A stretch of 64,000 bases of DNA, from contig NC_062244.1 in NCBI RefSeq assembly GCF_905475465.1, positions 11,712,001 through 11,776,000 on the forward strand, given 5' to 3'. A model generated the notes under the pieces. That model searched no databases. It worked only from the letters and a program-made list of their open reading frames with translations, and was not told where the DNA came from. The stretch comes from Pieris napi. Taxonomy: Eukaryota > Arthropoda > Insecta > Lepidoptera > Pieridae. Each line of letters starts with the position of its first letter. Position 1 is the stretch's first letter. Both the position numbers and the translations under genes were made by a program. Shown here in pieces: positions 53,801 through 63,524 of this stretch.

Positions 53801-56800
53801 AAGAGTTTCAGCAATGATCAATGATTTCAGCAGAATTAAATGCATTGCTTAATTTATTTTGACTATCCGAAATGACCATCCAAATGCATGCATAATTAGT
53901 CATACCAGTATTAGCAGAATTTCGCTATAAATTAAATTCTAAATGGTTAAGGTGTCATTGATTGTGGGTAATGTGTGTTAAATGCAAAAATGTCACGTGA
54001 TCAGCGCAAAGTTTTTCGTAAACGTTTCGAAGCGTCGACTTATAGAAAATATTTATATTAATAATAATAATAAAAGCCCTTTATTCGCTGACCTTTTTAA
54101 CATACATTGCTATTCTTATAAAACTAATTCTTAAATCTAATTTACATTGCAAAAATAATAAATTTATTCACAACCAATTTGGTCAGGTCTGTCGACATAG
54201 GCCTCCAATTGTTTCCACGTTTCTCTATCCTTCTCCATTCTTTTGGTAGATCGTCCTCTCATCTTTTGATTTAACCTCCTCGTTTTCTTTTCCCGTTCCT
54301 CGGATACCACTATATTACATCCTCAGTCCATTTTTCTTTTTTAGTTCCTCATCCAGTCCAGTTCCATTTAAGTTTTCTTTTTTTTGTAACACGTAATATA
54401 ATATAATAATTATATTACGTGTAATGTAATGTATGATATGATATGTACGATACAAATAAGAACTGACCAATTCATATGACTAATAATGTAAAATGTACAA
54501 TTCCTTCAAATACAAATTTGCGCTCCATGGTAGAATATGCCAACTTACGATTGTACCAACTTACACATTTTTGTACCATATTCTTGCAATAAATTATTAT
54601 TATTATTATAAAAAGAAGTAGTCCATCGCATAGTCTTATATTTAGCATTATTTTCTATCTATGCCGTTCGGTGCTATATGGTTAGGTTCTTAATAAAGAA
54701 AATATTTTATAAAGAATAAATGTGTTTGGACTGTTCTTCAAATAAAATAAAATACCTTTACAATAAAACTGTGTGGTCTGCATTGTCTATTTTTCTTTGA
54801 CGAATATTGGAATTAAAATTTTTGTTTGTTGTGTTAGGCCAGCGTCAGTCACAGTGATATATCAAAGCGCAAATATAATAAAAGCGAAGCATACTAAAGC
54901 GTTTTTTAACAAAATATAAAATATGAATGAGTGTCTTATCTTCGTAATTTTATGTATCTACCATGTACATATTTTAACTTTAGGGGTATTTTTGGTAGCG
55001 TTATCTGAACCTTTCAAATAAAGCGAACAAATATGTTCTTTGTTCTGATTAAAAGGCTAGACTTCGCTTAAAAATTTGCTGGAAATATACATACGATAGT
55101 TAAACTATTAAGGTTTCTATAGTTATCTATGTGAAGGCAAAATAGTTCAAACTCCAAATTTGCTGAAAAGCCTGGATATTACCAATTGTGTTCTAATTGT
55201 ATTGCGTAATAATGTAATGTATATTATTATTATTATTAAAAAAAATCCTTTTTTGAGACTGAGGCGCAAACTAGCTGCTGTGGTCTCTGTCAGAATGAAC
55301 AGCGCTGTGGAACAGTCTGCTCCTCAGCATAATGCTGAGCCAGGGCCAATTACAACCACAGCACACATGTATTACACAATTAAAACGTATACGTTAACTT
55401 TTTGATTAGGTATTGTTAATTGTGTTTCTGTGTGTGTGTTTTGTTGGTAATAAATGTTATGTCTATGCTATTCCAGCAAATATCGACGTCGCGTGAAGTG
55501 GTGTACAATTATATATACATTAACAGAACTAAGAAAATCGAGAACTACGTACAGCTTATAGACGCACCTGATCTTGCCCCAGCGGTTGAAGAAGAGAGCG
55601 ATCGCTGCCACCCATAGGAGAAGAACGAATGCTACTATTAACGCTTCTTCAGCGCGAACTACTATCGCGCTGCCGTCTGTGAATAGTAACTCTTTTTTAT
55701 GCTAAAAACTATGGATCATAAAACAGAAATACTGATTTTTTTTTTTGTATCAAACAACACAAATTCCCTTCTTTCTGTTGCTAAACAGAAAATGGCAGGA
55801 GGCACATCTGTTGTTAAGCTCCTTCCACTTGACCGTATTCAACGAATAGCGATCATTGACGACCAGTCTATACGACTTGATCCCTCGGCGTTGAGATGTG
55901 AGTCTCTTAGCATCATCTACCTCATTTACCATGGAGAGTGTTCAGAGGAGTTGTTCGGATCAATACCCACAGCTGAGTTTCATCATCGGATGTCGAGACA
56001 GATGACGAATTTCCACCCGTATCACCTCGACGTCCGTCATTTCACTTTTTAAAGCACTTTCTGCTAACCACCACAACTATGTGGAAGCAGCTGCCCACTG
56101 GAGTATTTCAGAACCAATTCTACTTAGGGTCCTTTAAGAAAAGAGCGTACTAATTCCTAAAAGGCCAGCAAGCCTTGCGATGTTTCTGGCTATGTTATCC
56201 ACGGGCGGACGGTATCACCTAACATCAGATGAACCTCCTGCCCATTTTGACCACTGTACTATAAAAAAGGCCTAGTATTGCTTACGACATCATCTTAATC
56301 TTAAATAAAAATCAAATTATATATATATAATAATTAAAAAAAAGAAAGAGAGATTTATCTCTCTTTCTTTTTTTTAATAGAACAGGGGGCATACGGGTAG
56401 GAGGCTCACCTGATGTTAATTGATACCGCCGCCCATGCACACTCTCAATGCCAGAGGGCTCGCGAGTGCGATGCCGGCCTTTTAAGAATTGGTACGCTCT
56501 TTTCTTGAAGGACCCTAAGTCGAATTGATTCGGAAATACTCCAGTGGGCAGCTGGATCCACAAAGTGGTGGTACGTGGCAAAAACTGCCTTGAAAAACGC
56601 TCAGTTGTGGAACCGCGTACGTCGAGGTGATACGGGTGGAATTTCTCTTTGTTTAAGTATTAATAATTCGATTTTAATTCATTAATAATTTGAGCAGAAA
56701 TCATGTATATACTGAAATCGGCCACGGCATAAATTCTGTGAAACAATCACTTACTGTATCCACACATGTTCACAGTCGTAATGGTCATGAAACTTTACAC

Positions 56801-59800
56801 AACTTATTACTAAGACCTACCCAATTCTGTAATGGATAAGTTGCCTGTGATTTGCGGCGCTGGATATGTTGTGACTGGCGTGGGATGAAGCCGCAAGATT
56901 ACCTCCGCCGGGGGCCCACCGGTAGCCCCACTCCATTCTGAAACTTGGGATACATTAGTGACATTCAGTATTTATACCGGCAAATGTGAACTTTGTACAA
57001 CAAATTAATTAGTTAGTTAACAAGTTAATAAGTTAAGGATCTTAACTTATTCATTTGTTAACTAACTTTTAGTCTTACTATGTATGTGTATAGCGGTGCG
57101 CAGCTGATTGGAGAACGTTCTATAACGTGAATATACAATATATATTCTGATTATTATTTATTTATTTACAATTAGTTAACTTAAACATATATATACAAAA
57201 CAGGTTACTTATTAGGCAATGAGCGGCATGGCTAACAAGCTATTTCTTCCAGGCAACCCTAGTATGGAGGTATAAAAAAACAAACACCAACTAAGGGTAA
57301 AGTATGGTATAAAAATAAACAAAAAAAACTTTCATGTAATGGTAACACTAGTAAAACTAACTAAAACTAAACTAAACTAAAATCTAAAAAATAAAATTCA
57401 TTGATTGGATTAATGAGTCATAATTAATATATGTAAGTAGCTAATTACGAGGCAGAAGAGAAATTCTCAAAATGATGGTTTTTAAAGAAATTGAACGACT
57501 GAGCTCATCTGATATCAAAAGGTAAGCAGTTCTAAAACACAGTAAATGAGGAGTGATAGAATTCAGTTTTATGAGTAGGAGTTCCAAAGATATGATTGTC
57601 AAGGGAACGAAAATCTTAACTACCTCCAGAAAAGAACATACAATTTTGCTTTAAGTACGGTCAAAAAGAACATTATGGAGAAGTTGTATGTGCCGCAAAC
57701 GAATGGGTATTAATTTCTGTTTACGAAAAGTGAAACATAACGAACGTTCATTCAATCTAATATGTTTCTAAACGTCGAGGCAATATGAATAATGATGTTA
57801 TGATGTTGGCCATATTGGTAATTTAGTTAATTATACTAAACAAAGGACGCATCAATCAAAAATGTATGCTTTAGCTAAAAGCGGTTTTATAACAATACCC
57901 AGTTTTACCAAGCGTGGTATTTTCGACTGACGTCGAGGTTCGAATCACCGCTGCAACTATAAAAATGAAATCGGATGTGAATGCAAATATTATCAGGAAA
58001 CTAAAATAAATATAAAATAAATCAGTAGCGTTAACAATTTTAGGCCTGGGCCTCAGATTTCTGTATCTGTTTCATGATCTAATAGGCAAGTAGGTGATCA
58101 TTCTCCTGTACTTGACACACGCCGCCGACTTCTTTGGGTGTTAGGCAAGCCGGTTTCCTCACGACGTTCTTCACCGTACGAGCGAGTCTTAAATGCGCAC
58201 ATAAAAAAGTCCAATGGTACACAGCCGGGGATCGAACCTACGACCTCATAGATGAAAATTGCACGCTGAAGCCACAAGGTCAATGGTTCTTTACTATTAT
58301 GAGGAAACTATCTATCCAAAAATGAACGAAATAGGTCAACTGTACCGAGGCCTTCGTGTCTATATAAAATATTAGGGTTTATCCGCTAATTCATAGATAT
58401 GATATATTGGTATGAAATAAATATAATTAGGATAAAAATTGATCTTAAAATATTAGATCTTTTCGTTAAAAAACAGTAAGCCGTTTACTATTTTATTTAT
58501 TTATTTACACTTCTTTACCTTATACAAAAACATATATGTATATTAAACATTAAGGCGCTTAATCGGTTTTCTAGTTAGTGTCCATTATCTAAAGAGCAAA
58601 GTTTTAGCGATCCGGTATATACGAAGTAATAAAATGTAAATGAAGGGATTGCCAATATAATCAATCACAAACTTTTAAACTTTGTCTCTCAATATCGACA
58701 GTTGACAAACATGCATCAATCTTTTAGATATTCGGAATTTATATGACGCCCATGTGATAATTGCTAAGCTTTAAAATTATTGTAAGTTCAGCAGATGCTT
58801 TCAAATTCCAGCTATGAAACAATTGATCGGATCATCAACTTTTTCTTGTGGCGAACAAAAACATCGTGAGAAAATTTCTGCCGAAAACTGACGGCGTCTG
58901 TTTTATAAAGAAAAGTAATAGTAACATACAAATATCTGTGGTCTGATATATATTTATATATACATAAATTTACGAGCATTACGGTGTACCATTACTTATA
59001 TGCAGATTTGTCTCTGAAAATGTTTTAAAGATGTGGACCAGAACTTTTAGTCTTTGGGTCGGCTGAATGTAACCTTTCCTTTGAAGTCATTATTAGTATA
59101 AGCAATCAGAAAATGGCCCGAAATTATATTATTATGTAATTTCTAATTTACGATTCTTAGAACACCTCTGTACTGATTCTGTATTCAACTTTTCACTAAA
59201 ATATGCCTTAAGTAACCGTTTACATTTCAATGTGTTTCAGTACAGCTGAAATATATATCTTCATATGATTTGCTGTTACACTAAACGTTAAAATTCTTTG
59301 GCAAACTAATTTTTAACTATTGTTCATATTTATACAAATCTAAAACTTTAGATTTCCGAGACTGAGAGGGAGGGAAAAAGGAAGATAATGTTAGGAATTT
59401 AATGAATTTAATTGTCATTAAAATATTAAAATTAATACAAATTATAAATTTTATTTTTTAAATTTTATTTCTACGATAATAAAAACACGTCACATTTTAA
59501 TTTATAATTTTCATTTCATTTGAGATTTCAATAAATAATTTTACTTAAAATATAAAATACTAATATTTCATACACTCTCTTTACGAAATTTTAATTTTAA
59601 AAATAGAATTTCTATAAGGTAATTCGGCCTTCTCACTCTCTCTCAATCGCTCTCTCCATTTTCTTCAACAAAAACGCTGCACATTTTCGTGACGTTTTTG
59701 TAAAAATTTAAAAGAAGTTTTACTTCAAAAATCAAATTACCTTTGTCAATATTAAAACCTTCCTTACCTGCTGATATTCGAGATGAAAGGGGTTGTGGAC

Positions 59801-59833
59801 GGCGCGTCGTGTCTGTGACGTCTCTTGAAGTAT
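50509..59833 (-). CDS. Single-pass membrane protein, C-terminal 5 exons (FNDC4/5-like?)
   Basis: Exons in order: 59833-59768, 55676-55568, 52640-52553, 51935-51837, 50820-50509. All junctions are GT-AG with matching phase, giving about 223 residues up to TAG at 50509-50511. Layout: stalk TSRDVTDTTRRPQPLSSRIS; one transmembrane helix ALIVAFVLLLWVAAIALFF flanked by RAEE and NRWGKIR (type I orientation by the positive-inside rule); cytoplasmic MLEPYQPKFQQQHRQ, a Ser/Cys/Tyr section, QNSVFVGSMGG, and a Ser/Arg-rich tail. The membrane segment (EE-ALIV...LLW-x-A-x-IALFF) looks like that of FNDC4/FNDC5, fibronectin type III receptors or hormone precursors. That assignment is from memory of the family, without a search. 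Upstream exons, including any FN3 domain, were not found in the window. Confidence 0.65.
51253..51675 (+). mobile_element. Helitron-like element (TCTATATATATAAAAATGAA ... CCAGCTAG)
   Basis: Starts TCTATATATATAAAAATGAA after A and ends GTTCGCCAGGCCAGCTAG before T. Interior has GAAAACGGCTTGACCGATTT. TC start, CTAG end and A/T target fit Helitrons and match a family widespread in Lepidoptera. It lies in the intron between exons d and e of the membrane protein gene. Noncoding. Confidence 0.65.
51837..51935 (-). CDS. Membrane protein exon d (Ser/Tyr/Cys section)
   Basis: 33 codons, phase 0 on both sides (AATTAACAG|CAT, CAG|GTATGT). Reads HRASLSRGCVSYDCGGAFSA then YQPCGYLSHRPRQ. A second frame is also open across this short exon, but only this one joins exon e as RPRQ-NSVFVGS. 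Confidence 0.68.
52553..52640 (-). CDS. Membrane protein exon c (juxtamembrane)
   Basis: Acceptor ATATTTTCAG|A, donor CTT|GTAAGT. Reads MLEPYQPKFQQQHRQSCVLA then ENTITVPPL. The preceding split codon gives Arg, so the join is KIR-MLEPYQPKF. Gln-rich. Confidence 0.7.
52700..54060. other. Intron sequence of the membrane protein gene, no feature seen
   Basis: AT-rich. A short segment near 52790-52860 (GCCAAATGGCCGAGGGCC) contains a small palindrome. The frame at 52864-53190 shows no family. Confidence 0.35.
54062..54372 (-). pseudogene. RTE LINE 3' fragment, same family as 42843-45330
   Basis: The minus strand ends ...ERETWKQLEAYVDRPDQIGCE (with indels), preceded by RGRSTKRM-like sequence, and has the 3' tail AAGGGCTTTTATTATTATTA. 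Compare EWKQLEEAYV and AATAAAGGCT in the larger copy. Frameshifted. Confidence 0.7.
54375..55565. other. Intron sequence, one GC-richer patch
   Basis: Mostly AT-rich. A patch at 55255-55370 (CAGCGCTGTGGAACAGTCTG, CTGAGCCAGGGCCAATTACA) has an open plus-strand frame but no recognised family, and may be a repeat. Confidence 0.35.
55568..55676 (-). CDS. Membrane protein exon b (transmembrane helix)
   Basis: Acceptor TATTCACAG|AC, donor ATCAG|GTGCGT. Encodes GSAIVVRAEE, the 19-residue hydrophobic helix, then NRWGKI. Its base composition is distinctly richer in GC than the surroundings, as expected for a real exon. Confidence 0.75.
55790..56262 (+). pseudogene. LINE ORF2 C-terminus, longest copy of its family
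   Basis: Plus-strand reading PLDRIQRIAIIDDQSIRLD, then PSALRCESLSIIYLIYHGEC, SEELFGSIPTAEFHHRMSRQ and FHPYHLDVRHFT; then frameshifted MWKQLPTGVFQNQF and FKKRAY. SEELF-x-x-IP-x-AEF-x-HR is a hallmark of a very common lepidopteran Jockey-like LINE tail. It lies in the intron upstream of the transmembrane exon. Confidence 0.8.
56334..56377. repeat. Perfect hairpin at the junction of two inverted LINE ends
   Basis: AAAAGAAAGAGAGAT, TT, ATCTCTCTTTCTTTT with further A/T pairs at the outside, some 21 bp per arm. It sits between the plus-strand LINE end and the minus-strand LINE end. Confidence 0.8.
56375..56645 (-). pseudogene. LINE ORF2 C-terminus and 3' end, inverted next to 55790-56262
   Basis: The minus strand reads LPRTTTLWIQLPTGVFPNQF, DLGSFKKRAYQFLKGRHRT, then the noncoding 3' tail AACATCAGGTGAGCCTCCTA. 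Damaged only slightly. Confidence 0.8.
56835..56960 (-). other. GC-rich island with an open frame, unassigned
   Basis: GCGGCGCTGGATATGTTGTG...CCGCCGGGGGCCCACCGGTA stands out sharply from AT-rich intron sequence. On the minus strand a frame reads MEWGYRWAPGGGNLAASSHA then SHNISSAANHRQLIHYRIG. It is preceded by TTTCAG and includes GGAG|GTAATC, but its phase does not fit the neighbouring exons. Probably a piece of a repeat; not assigned. Confidence 0.4.
57011..57067. repeat. Short hairpin, 27-bp arms
   Basis: AGTTAGTTAACAAGTTAATA then AGTTAAG; 3-nt loop; inverse arm with two mismatches. Intronic in the membrane protein gene. Confidence 0.75.
58037..58285 (-). mobile_element. tRNA-derived SINE (copy 6)
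   Basis: The minus strand shows CTTGTGGCTTCAGCGTGCAA (box A region), GTAGGTTCGATCCCCGGCTG (box B), GAAGAACGTCGTGAGGAAAC, TGATCACCTACTTGCC and GGCCCAGGCCTAAAATTGTT. Lies in the intron between exons a and b. Confidence 0.85.
58290..59290. other. Intron sequence, no feature seen
   Basis: AT-rich. 58490-58560 (TTATTTATTTATTTACACTT) resembles 57150-57200, perhaps the same decayed repeat. Confidence 0.35.
59297..59736 (-). mobile_element. GAAGTGAAACTTC-type TIR element (copy 4, inverted)
   Basis: Inverse of 8051-8506: TCTTTGGCAAACTAATTTTT at the left, AGGGAGGGAAAAAGG, GAGATTTCAATAAATAATTT, CAACAAAAACGCTGCACATT, and AAAGAAGTTTTACTTC at the right (one change from the usual end). It lies 32 bp from the splice donor of exon a. 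Confidence 0.75.
59768..59833 (-). CDS. Membrane protein exon a (extracellular stalk)
   Basis: A 66-nt exon: acceptor ATTTTTTAG|AT, donor GCAG|GTAAGG. Reads (x)TSRDVTDTTRRPQPLSSRIS then A, and the split codon gives Asp with exon b. The first two bases complete a codon from an unseen upstream exon. It lies just right of a TIR element (59297-59736). Confidence 0.6.
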
Positions 59834-59884
59834 CTAAAAAATTATAACTAAGATGAGAATCTACTAAATGATATTGTTTTATAT

Positions 59885-60115
59885 CATACACTATCTTTAT
59901 ATATATGTCTTCTGTGAGTGTGTATGTCACTGAACTTCTCTCAAACGACTGGACCGATTTTGATGAAATTTTTTGTGTGTGTTCAAGGGGATCTGGGAAT
60001 GGTTTGGGAATGGTGATTCACAAATCAGCCCGGCAGGTGGCGCTGCAGTCAGTACTTTCATACTTTAATATCCTATAGCTTGAAATATCATGCAGGACAA
60101 CGTCTGTGGGGTCCA
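59885..60115 (+). mobile_element. Helitron-like 5' fragment
   Basis: CTTTATATATATGTCTTCTG, AACGACTGGACCGATTTTGA, GGTGATTCACAAATCAGCCC and GGCAGGTGGCGCTGCAGTC. The same sequences occur inverted at 23450-23780. No 3' CTAG end found. Confidence 0.55.
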
Positions 60116-60245
60116 CTAGTGTTATATAAGGAGAAAGAAAGCCATGGACAGAGACATATAAAACGTTATAGGAGGCGTTTACCCGTGAAGGGGTAGCGAT
60201 AAATGGTACTGAAGGAAGAAAATGTTAGGATAACAGTAAAAAATG

Positions 60246-60570
60246 TATATGTCACCGTAAAATTGTAAACACCGTTAGATTGTAATCTATCTCGCGAGAT
60301 TGTAAACTGTCAAAAGATTGTGAACCTCAGCGTACTGCTTACAATTTAACGTATTATTATTCGGTAGATTGTAATCTGTCGAAGTGAAACTGTCAAATTG
60401 TGAAACGGATCGCACCTCGCGCGCTGATTGGTTGAACAGAATATGCCCCGCGCCACCATATTTGTTTGTTAATTAGTTTGTTGTCGAATGTAAATTGATT
60501 GTTTTGATGAATGTAAATTGATGATAGATTACAATCTAACGGTATTTATAATTTTACGTTAACATATATA
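60246..60570. mobile_element. Foldback element copy 3, with a distinct interior
   Basis: Left part to about 60368 matches copies 1 and 2 (TATATGTCACCG, ATCTATCTCGCGAGATTGTA, TTCGGTAGA). On the right only the last 45 bp or so (GATTACAATCTAACGG, CGTTAACATATA) is the inverse. Between lies unique sequence GATCGCACCTCGCGCGCTGA, TTGGTTGAACAGAATATGCC and CCGCGCCACCATATTTG. It may represent the original, less palindromic form. Confidence 0.8.
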
Positions 60571-61082
60571 ACAAATCTGAGTTGTATATTCTACTTTTGT
60601 AATCATTGGAAATTCAACCGGCTTTTATTACTATATTATTATGTTATTTAACTGAAGTGATAAGTGTGTGTTAAGAAATATTCGGTTATTGATATCCATT
60701 AGGAATTAAATAAAACTATAAACTAAAATATTTATTTCATTATGGTAAGGAGTGCTACTAAGTGATTACTTATCTGAGAGAACAATTTTTTTGCAGCTCG
60801 CCTAATACTGTAAAGCATCGCTCAACCATTTTTATGTTGCGACCCACGAAAAAGCCAAAAAGTTAAATAGAAAAGTCTTGCGACCCCGTCACTGTAAAAT
60901 TATAATATGTACATACCGTGCTATTTTTAACGAATCTTTTGTACCTTGTTTGTATTTATTAATTTTCAACAGATTGCGATCCCCTTTTCAAACAAACTCG
61001 ACACCCCGCTTGAGTAAGGATGCTGTAATGAGTCGAATATCGTCTCCTGCCCTTTTGCCTCTTGTTACATAAAAAAAATACC

Positions 61083-61440
61083 TATCTTGGCTTGAGTGTG
61101 CGACCTTCAACTCTATGGTGGTGCATTTAAATCTGCAGGAGAAGGTTCGGGACTGGGCTTCAAGAAAAGAGCGTGCCTATTCTTAAATAACCGCCAACGC
61201 ACTTGTGAGCCTTCTGGCTATGTCCATGAGGAATCACTTAACATGAAGTGAGCCTCATGTCCGTTCTTTCTATGTGCTTAATTAACTTGTACGGTGAAGG
61301 TTGTCCTTCGTAAGGAAACCGGCATGCCTCCGACCCTAATCAATACCATGTGTCAGGCACAGAAAGCTGACCTACATCTATAAAATAAAATTATCAATGA
61401 AACTGATGAAATCTAAGGCAAAAATCGTAAAGGATTATTT
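61083..61440 (+). repeat. SINE/LINE mosaic
   Basis: SINE-like head (GGCTTGAGTGTGCGACCTTC), then a LINE 3' end (GGCTTCAAGAAAAGAGCGTG to AACATGAAGTGAGCCTCATG, 61157-61262), then SINE body (TTCTTTCTATGTGC, TAAGGAAACCGGCATGCC, GTCAGGCACAGAAAGCTGA). The parts abut without spacer. Confidence 0.6.
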
Positions 61441-61589
61441 TTATTATTATTTAAATTTAGGTTTTACTCAACGCTAAACTGACTGACCTTGAATTTAACT
61501 AGAGATAAAGGCATAGTGCAAAATAGGCTTAACAGATTCGCATCCATTATGGTGATTTTCGGAGAAACTTATTAAAATAATGAAAATAT

Positions 61590-61719
61590 GGGAGCTTGAA
61601 GTTTATTGTTTATCAGAATGCCAAATCATTAAATGACTGCTTCACGACTGATTTGAGAGCGACCGCCGATGCGAAAACCGCTGTATGAGTTCGAAAAGTG
61701 AGTTACCGAATCGCAAGGC
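61590..61719 (-). mobile_element. GCCTTGCG MITE, copy lacking one terminus
   Basis: GGGAGCTTGAAGTTTATTGT to GAGTTACCGAATCGCAAGGC, inverse of 50005 onwards. Ends at GGGAGC instead of the second TIR, like the other partial copies. Confidence 0.75.
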
Positions 61720-62250
61720 AGCCTTAAAAATATTAAATTTTCATGCGCTATATGATAACACTTTGTATTTAATGTTTTAGTATAATTATCAACTCTATAA
61801 AGACACTTTGAATTCAATATAAAAACCCCAGATTAAAGAAGAAATATATTTCACAAGACACAATCGCGTCTTTTGTTGTCGCAAGAATTTGATACTAAAA
61901 TATATTTTTTCACCCATTGTCTTCATACGAAATACAAAGTTTTCGCTACATTTCCTTAGATTAACCATCGTTTTTCCTTTCTATACAGCGTTATCAAGTT
62001 ACCAAGTCTAATATAACTGGGTTCTTTGACACTGTATTTTTTTTTCACCACCTAATTGTATATAGATGAGTTAATATATTAAACCCAAGGTTGATAGAAC
62101 AGCAAGGGAAAACGTGAGGTAACCGACATGACTTAGACCCAAATAATACAGCCTGTATAGGAAAACTCCAGCCGAATATTGTAAATATAAACTTCGCGGT
62201 AATAGCGTTACTATGGCGATATAGTAGACCCCAATTATATTATTAAATTA

Positions 62251-62488
62251 CTAGCTAACCCGGCAAACGTTATTTTGCCATGTATATTATTTCTAGGAAA
62301 CATTTTTTTAGTTCAATAAAAAATACTATACTAAAAAATAGGGGTGAAAATAGGGGTTTGAAATATAGATAGTAGCCGATTCTCAGATTTACTGGATATG
62401 CATAAAAAAATTCATAAGAATCAGTCGAGCCGTTTCGTAGGAGTATGGGAACGAACATTATGACACGAGAATTTTATATATTTAGAGA
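62251..62488 (-). mobile_element. Helitron-like element, inverted
   Basis: The minus strand starts TCTAAATATATAAAATTCTC, contains CTCGACTGATTCTTATGAAT and ends GCCGGGTTAGCTAGT. Collinear with 34355-34697 but shorter inside. Confidence 0.6.
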
Positions 62489-62542
62489 TTATCTTTATGT
62501 GGTAGTCTGGCTGACCAGGATGAAAAGCAAGGGAAACGTCGA

Positions 62543-62930
62543 GTTTATTTATTGAAGTTTACAACATCATAGATAACACTATATCTACAGTATATGTTAA
62601 GCTCTTTTATCACATATGATAATTTTATCAAGCAGAAATTATCAATTTTTATTAAGCAGAAAAAAAAATTACGAGAAAAACAGCGGATTAGGTATGAGAT
62701 AGGAACTTAGCAATGCTTTCTTTAAAACCAATCGGCCCACTACCGAATATATCCAGCTCCAGATAAGTACTGTTTAATCCATTATATCATAGCCCATGGG
62801 CACCCATTTTAATGCGTGCACTGTCGGCCTTTGGAGTGTGCCCTCTTTTTTAACAAGTGGAGGTCGTATCTCCCAGAAAAGATGCCCACCAGAAAATGAT
62901 TCTACAGTTCGCTAGTTCGCAAAAGAAAGT
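62543..62930 (+). repeat. Dispersed repeat (part shared with 30360-30500)
   Basis: TTTATTTATTGAAGTTTACA, ATATCTACAGTA, AAGCTCTTTTAT and AAGCAGAAAAAAAAATTACG match 30360-30500; the following GGGCACCCATTTTAATGCGT and TGTCGGCCTTTGGAGTGTG are not seen elsewhere here. Confidence 0.5.
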
Positions 62931-63147
62931 GTTATTTAAAAGGCACAAAAGTTAATTTCAACCAGAAACCATTTTTGTTTACCTGGGAACCGAGTCTAGG
63001 ACCTCCGCGGTGTGCATATTGAGCCATAAATGCGGCTAATATAATATCATTTTTATAAAGTTTGAAATATTTCAATGGAATTTATTTTCATATGTAAGAC
63101 TAAGGTTTCATACTAACGATTCAGTGAATATTTTCGAAATGATGACA

Positions 63148-63519
63148 GCGAATTATAATGTAAACACAATTCAATTTATCCCTTTGCTGTGTAATCGAAT
63201 TAAGCATTACGAAAATTTGATTTGATTTTGAGAGGCTGTTAAGGAAATTGAACGATCTATTAGATTAGATAATATCTCCTGCCCTGCGATTCTGTAACTC
63301 ACTTTTCGAACTCACACAGCGGTTTTCGCAATGGCAGTCTTGAAACAGCCATTTTATGATTTGGCATTCTGATAAACAATAAACTTACAAACTCCCACCT
63401 TTTCACCTAAATCGATCAATTTCCTTAACAGCCTCTCAAAATCAAATCAAATTTTCGTAATGCTTACTTCGATTACACAGCAAAGGGATAAATTGAATTG
63501 TGTTTACATTATAATTCGC
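63148..63519. repeat. Inverted duplication (109-bp arms) around a MITE
   Basis: Left arm 63148-63256 (GCGAATTATAATGTAAACAC ... AAGGAAATTGAACGAT) and right arm 63411-63519 (ATCGATCAATTTCCTT ... CATTATAATTCGC) are inverted near-copies. The loop of about 155 bp contains the MITE at 63281-63400. Confidence 0.85.
63281..63400 (+). mobile_element. GCCTTGCG MITE copy in the loop of the inverted duplication
   Basis: GCCCTGCGATTCTGTAACTC, ACACAGCGGTTTTCGCAATG, GGCATTCTGATAAACAATAA, ending AAACTCCCACC. Lacks the GTTACAGAATCGCAAGGC end. Confidence 0.75.
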
Positions 63520-63524
63520 AGAAC

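Noticed and set aside
62950..63020. Possible minus-strand exon reading AFMAQYAHRGGPRLGSQ upstream of the membrane protein gene
   Set aside because: The acceptor is weak, and its phase-0 end does not fit exon a, which needs one base from the preceding exon.
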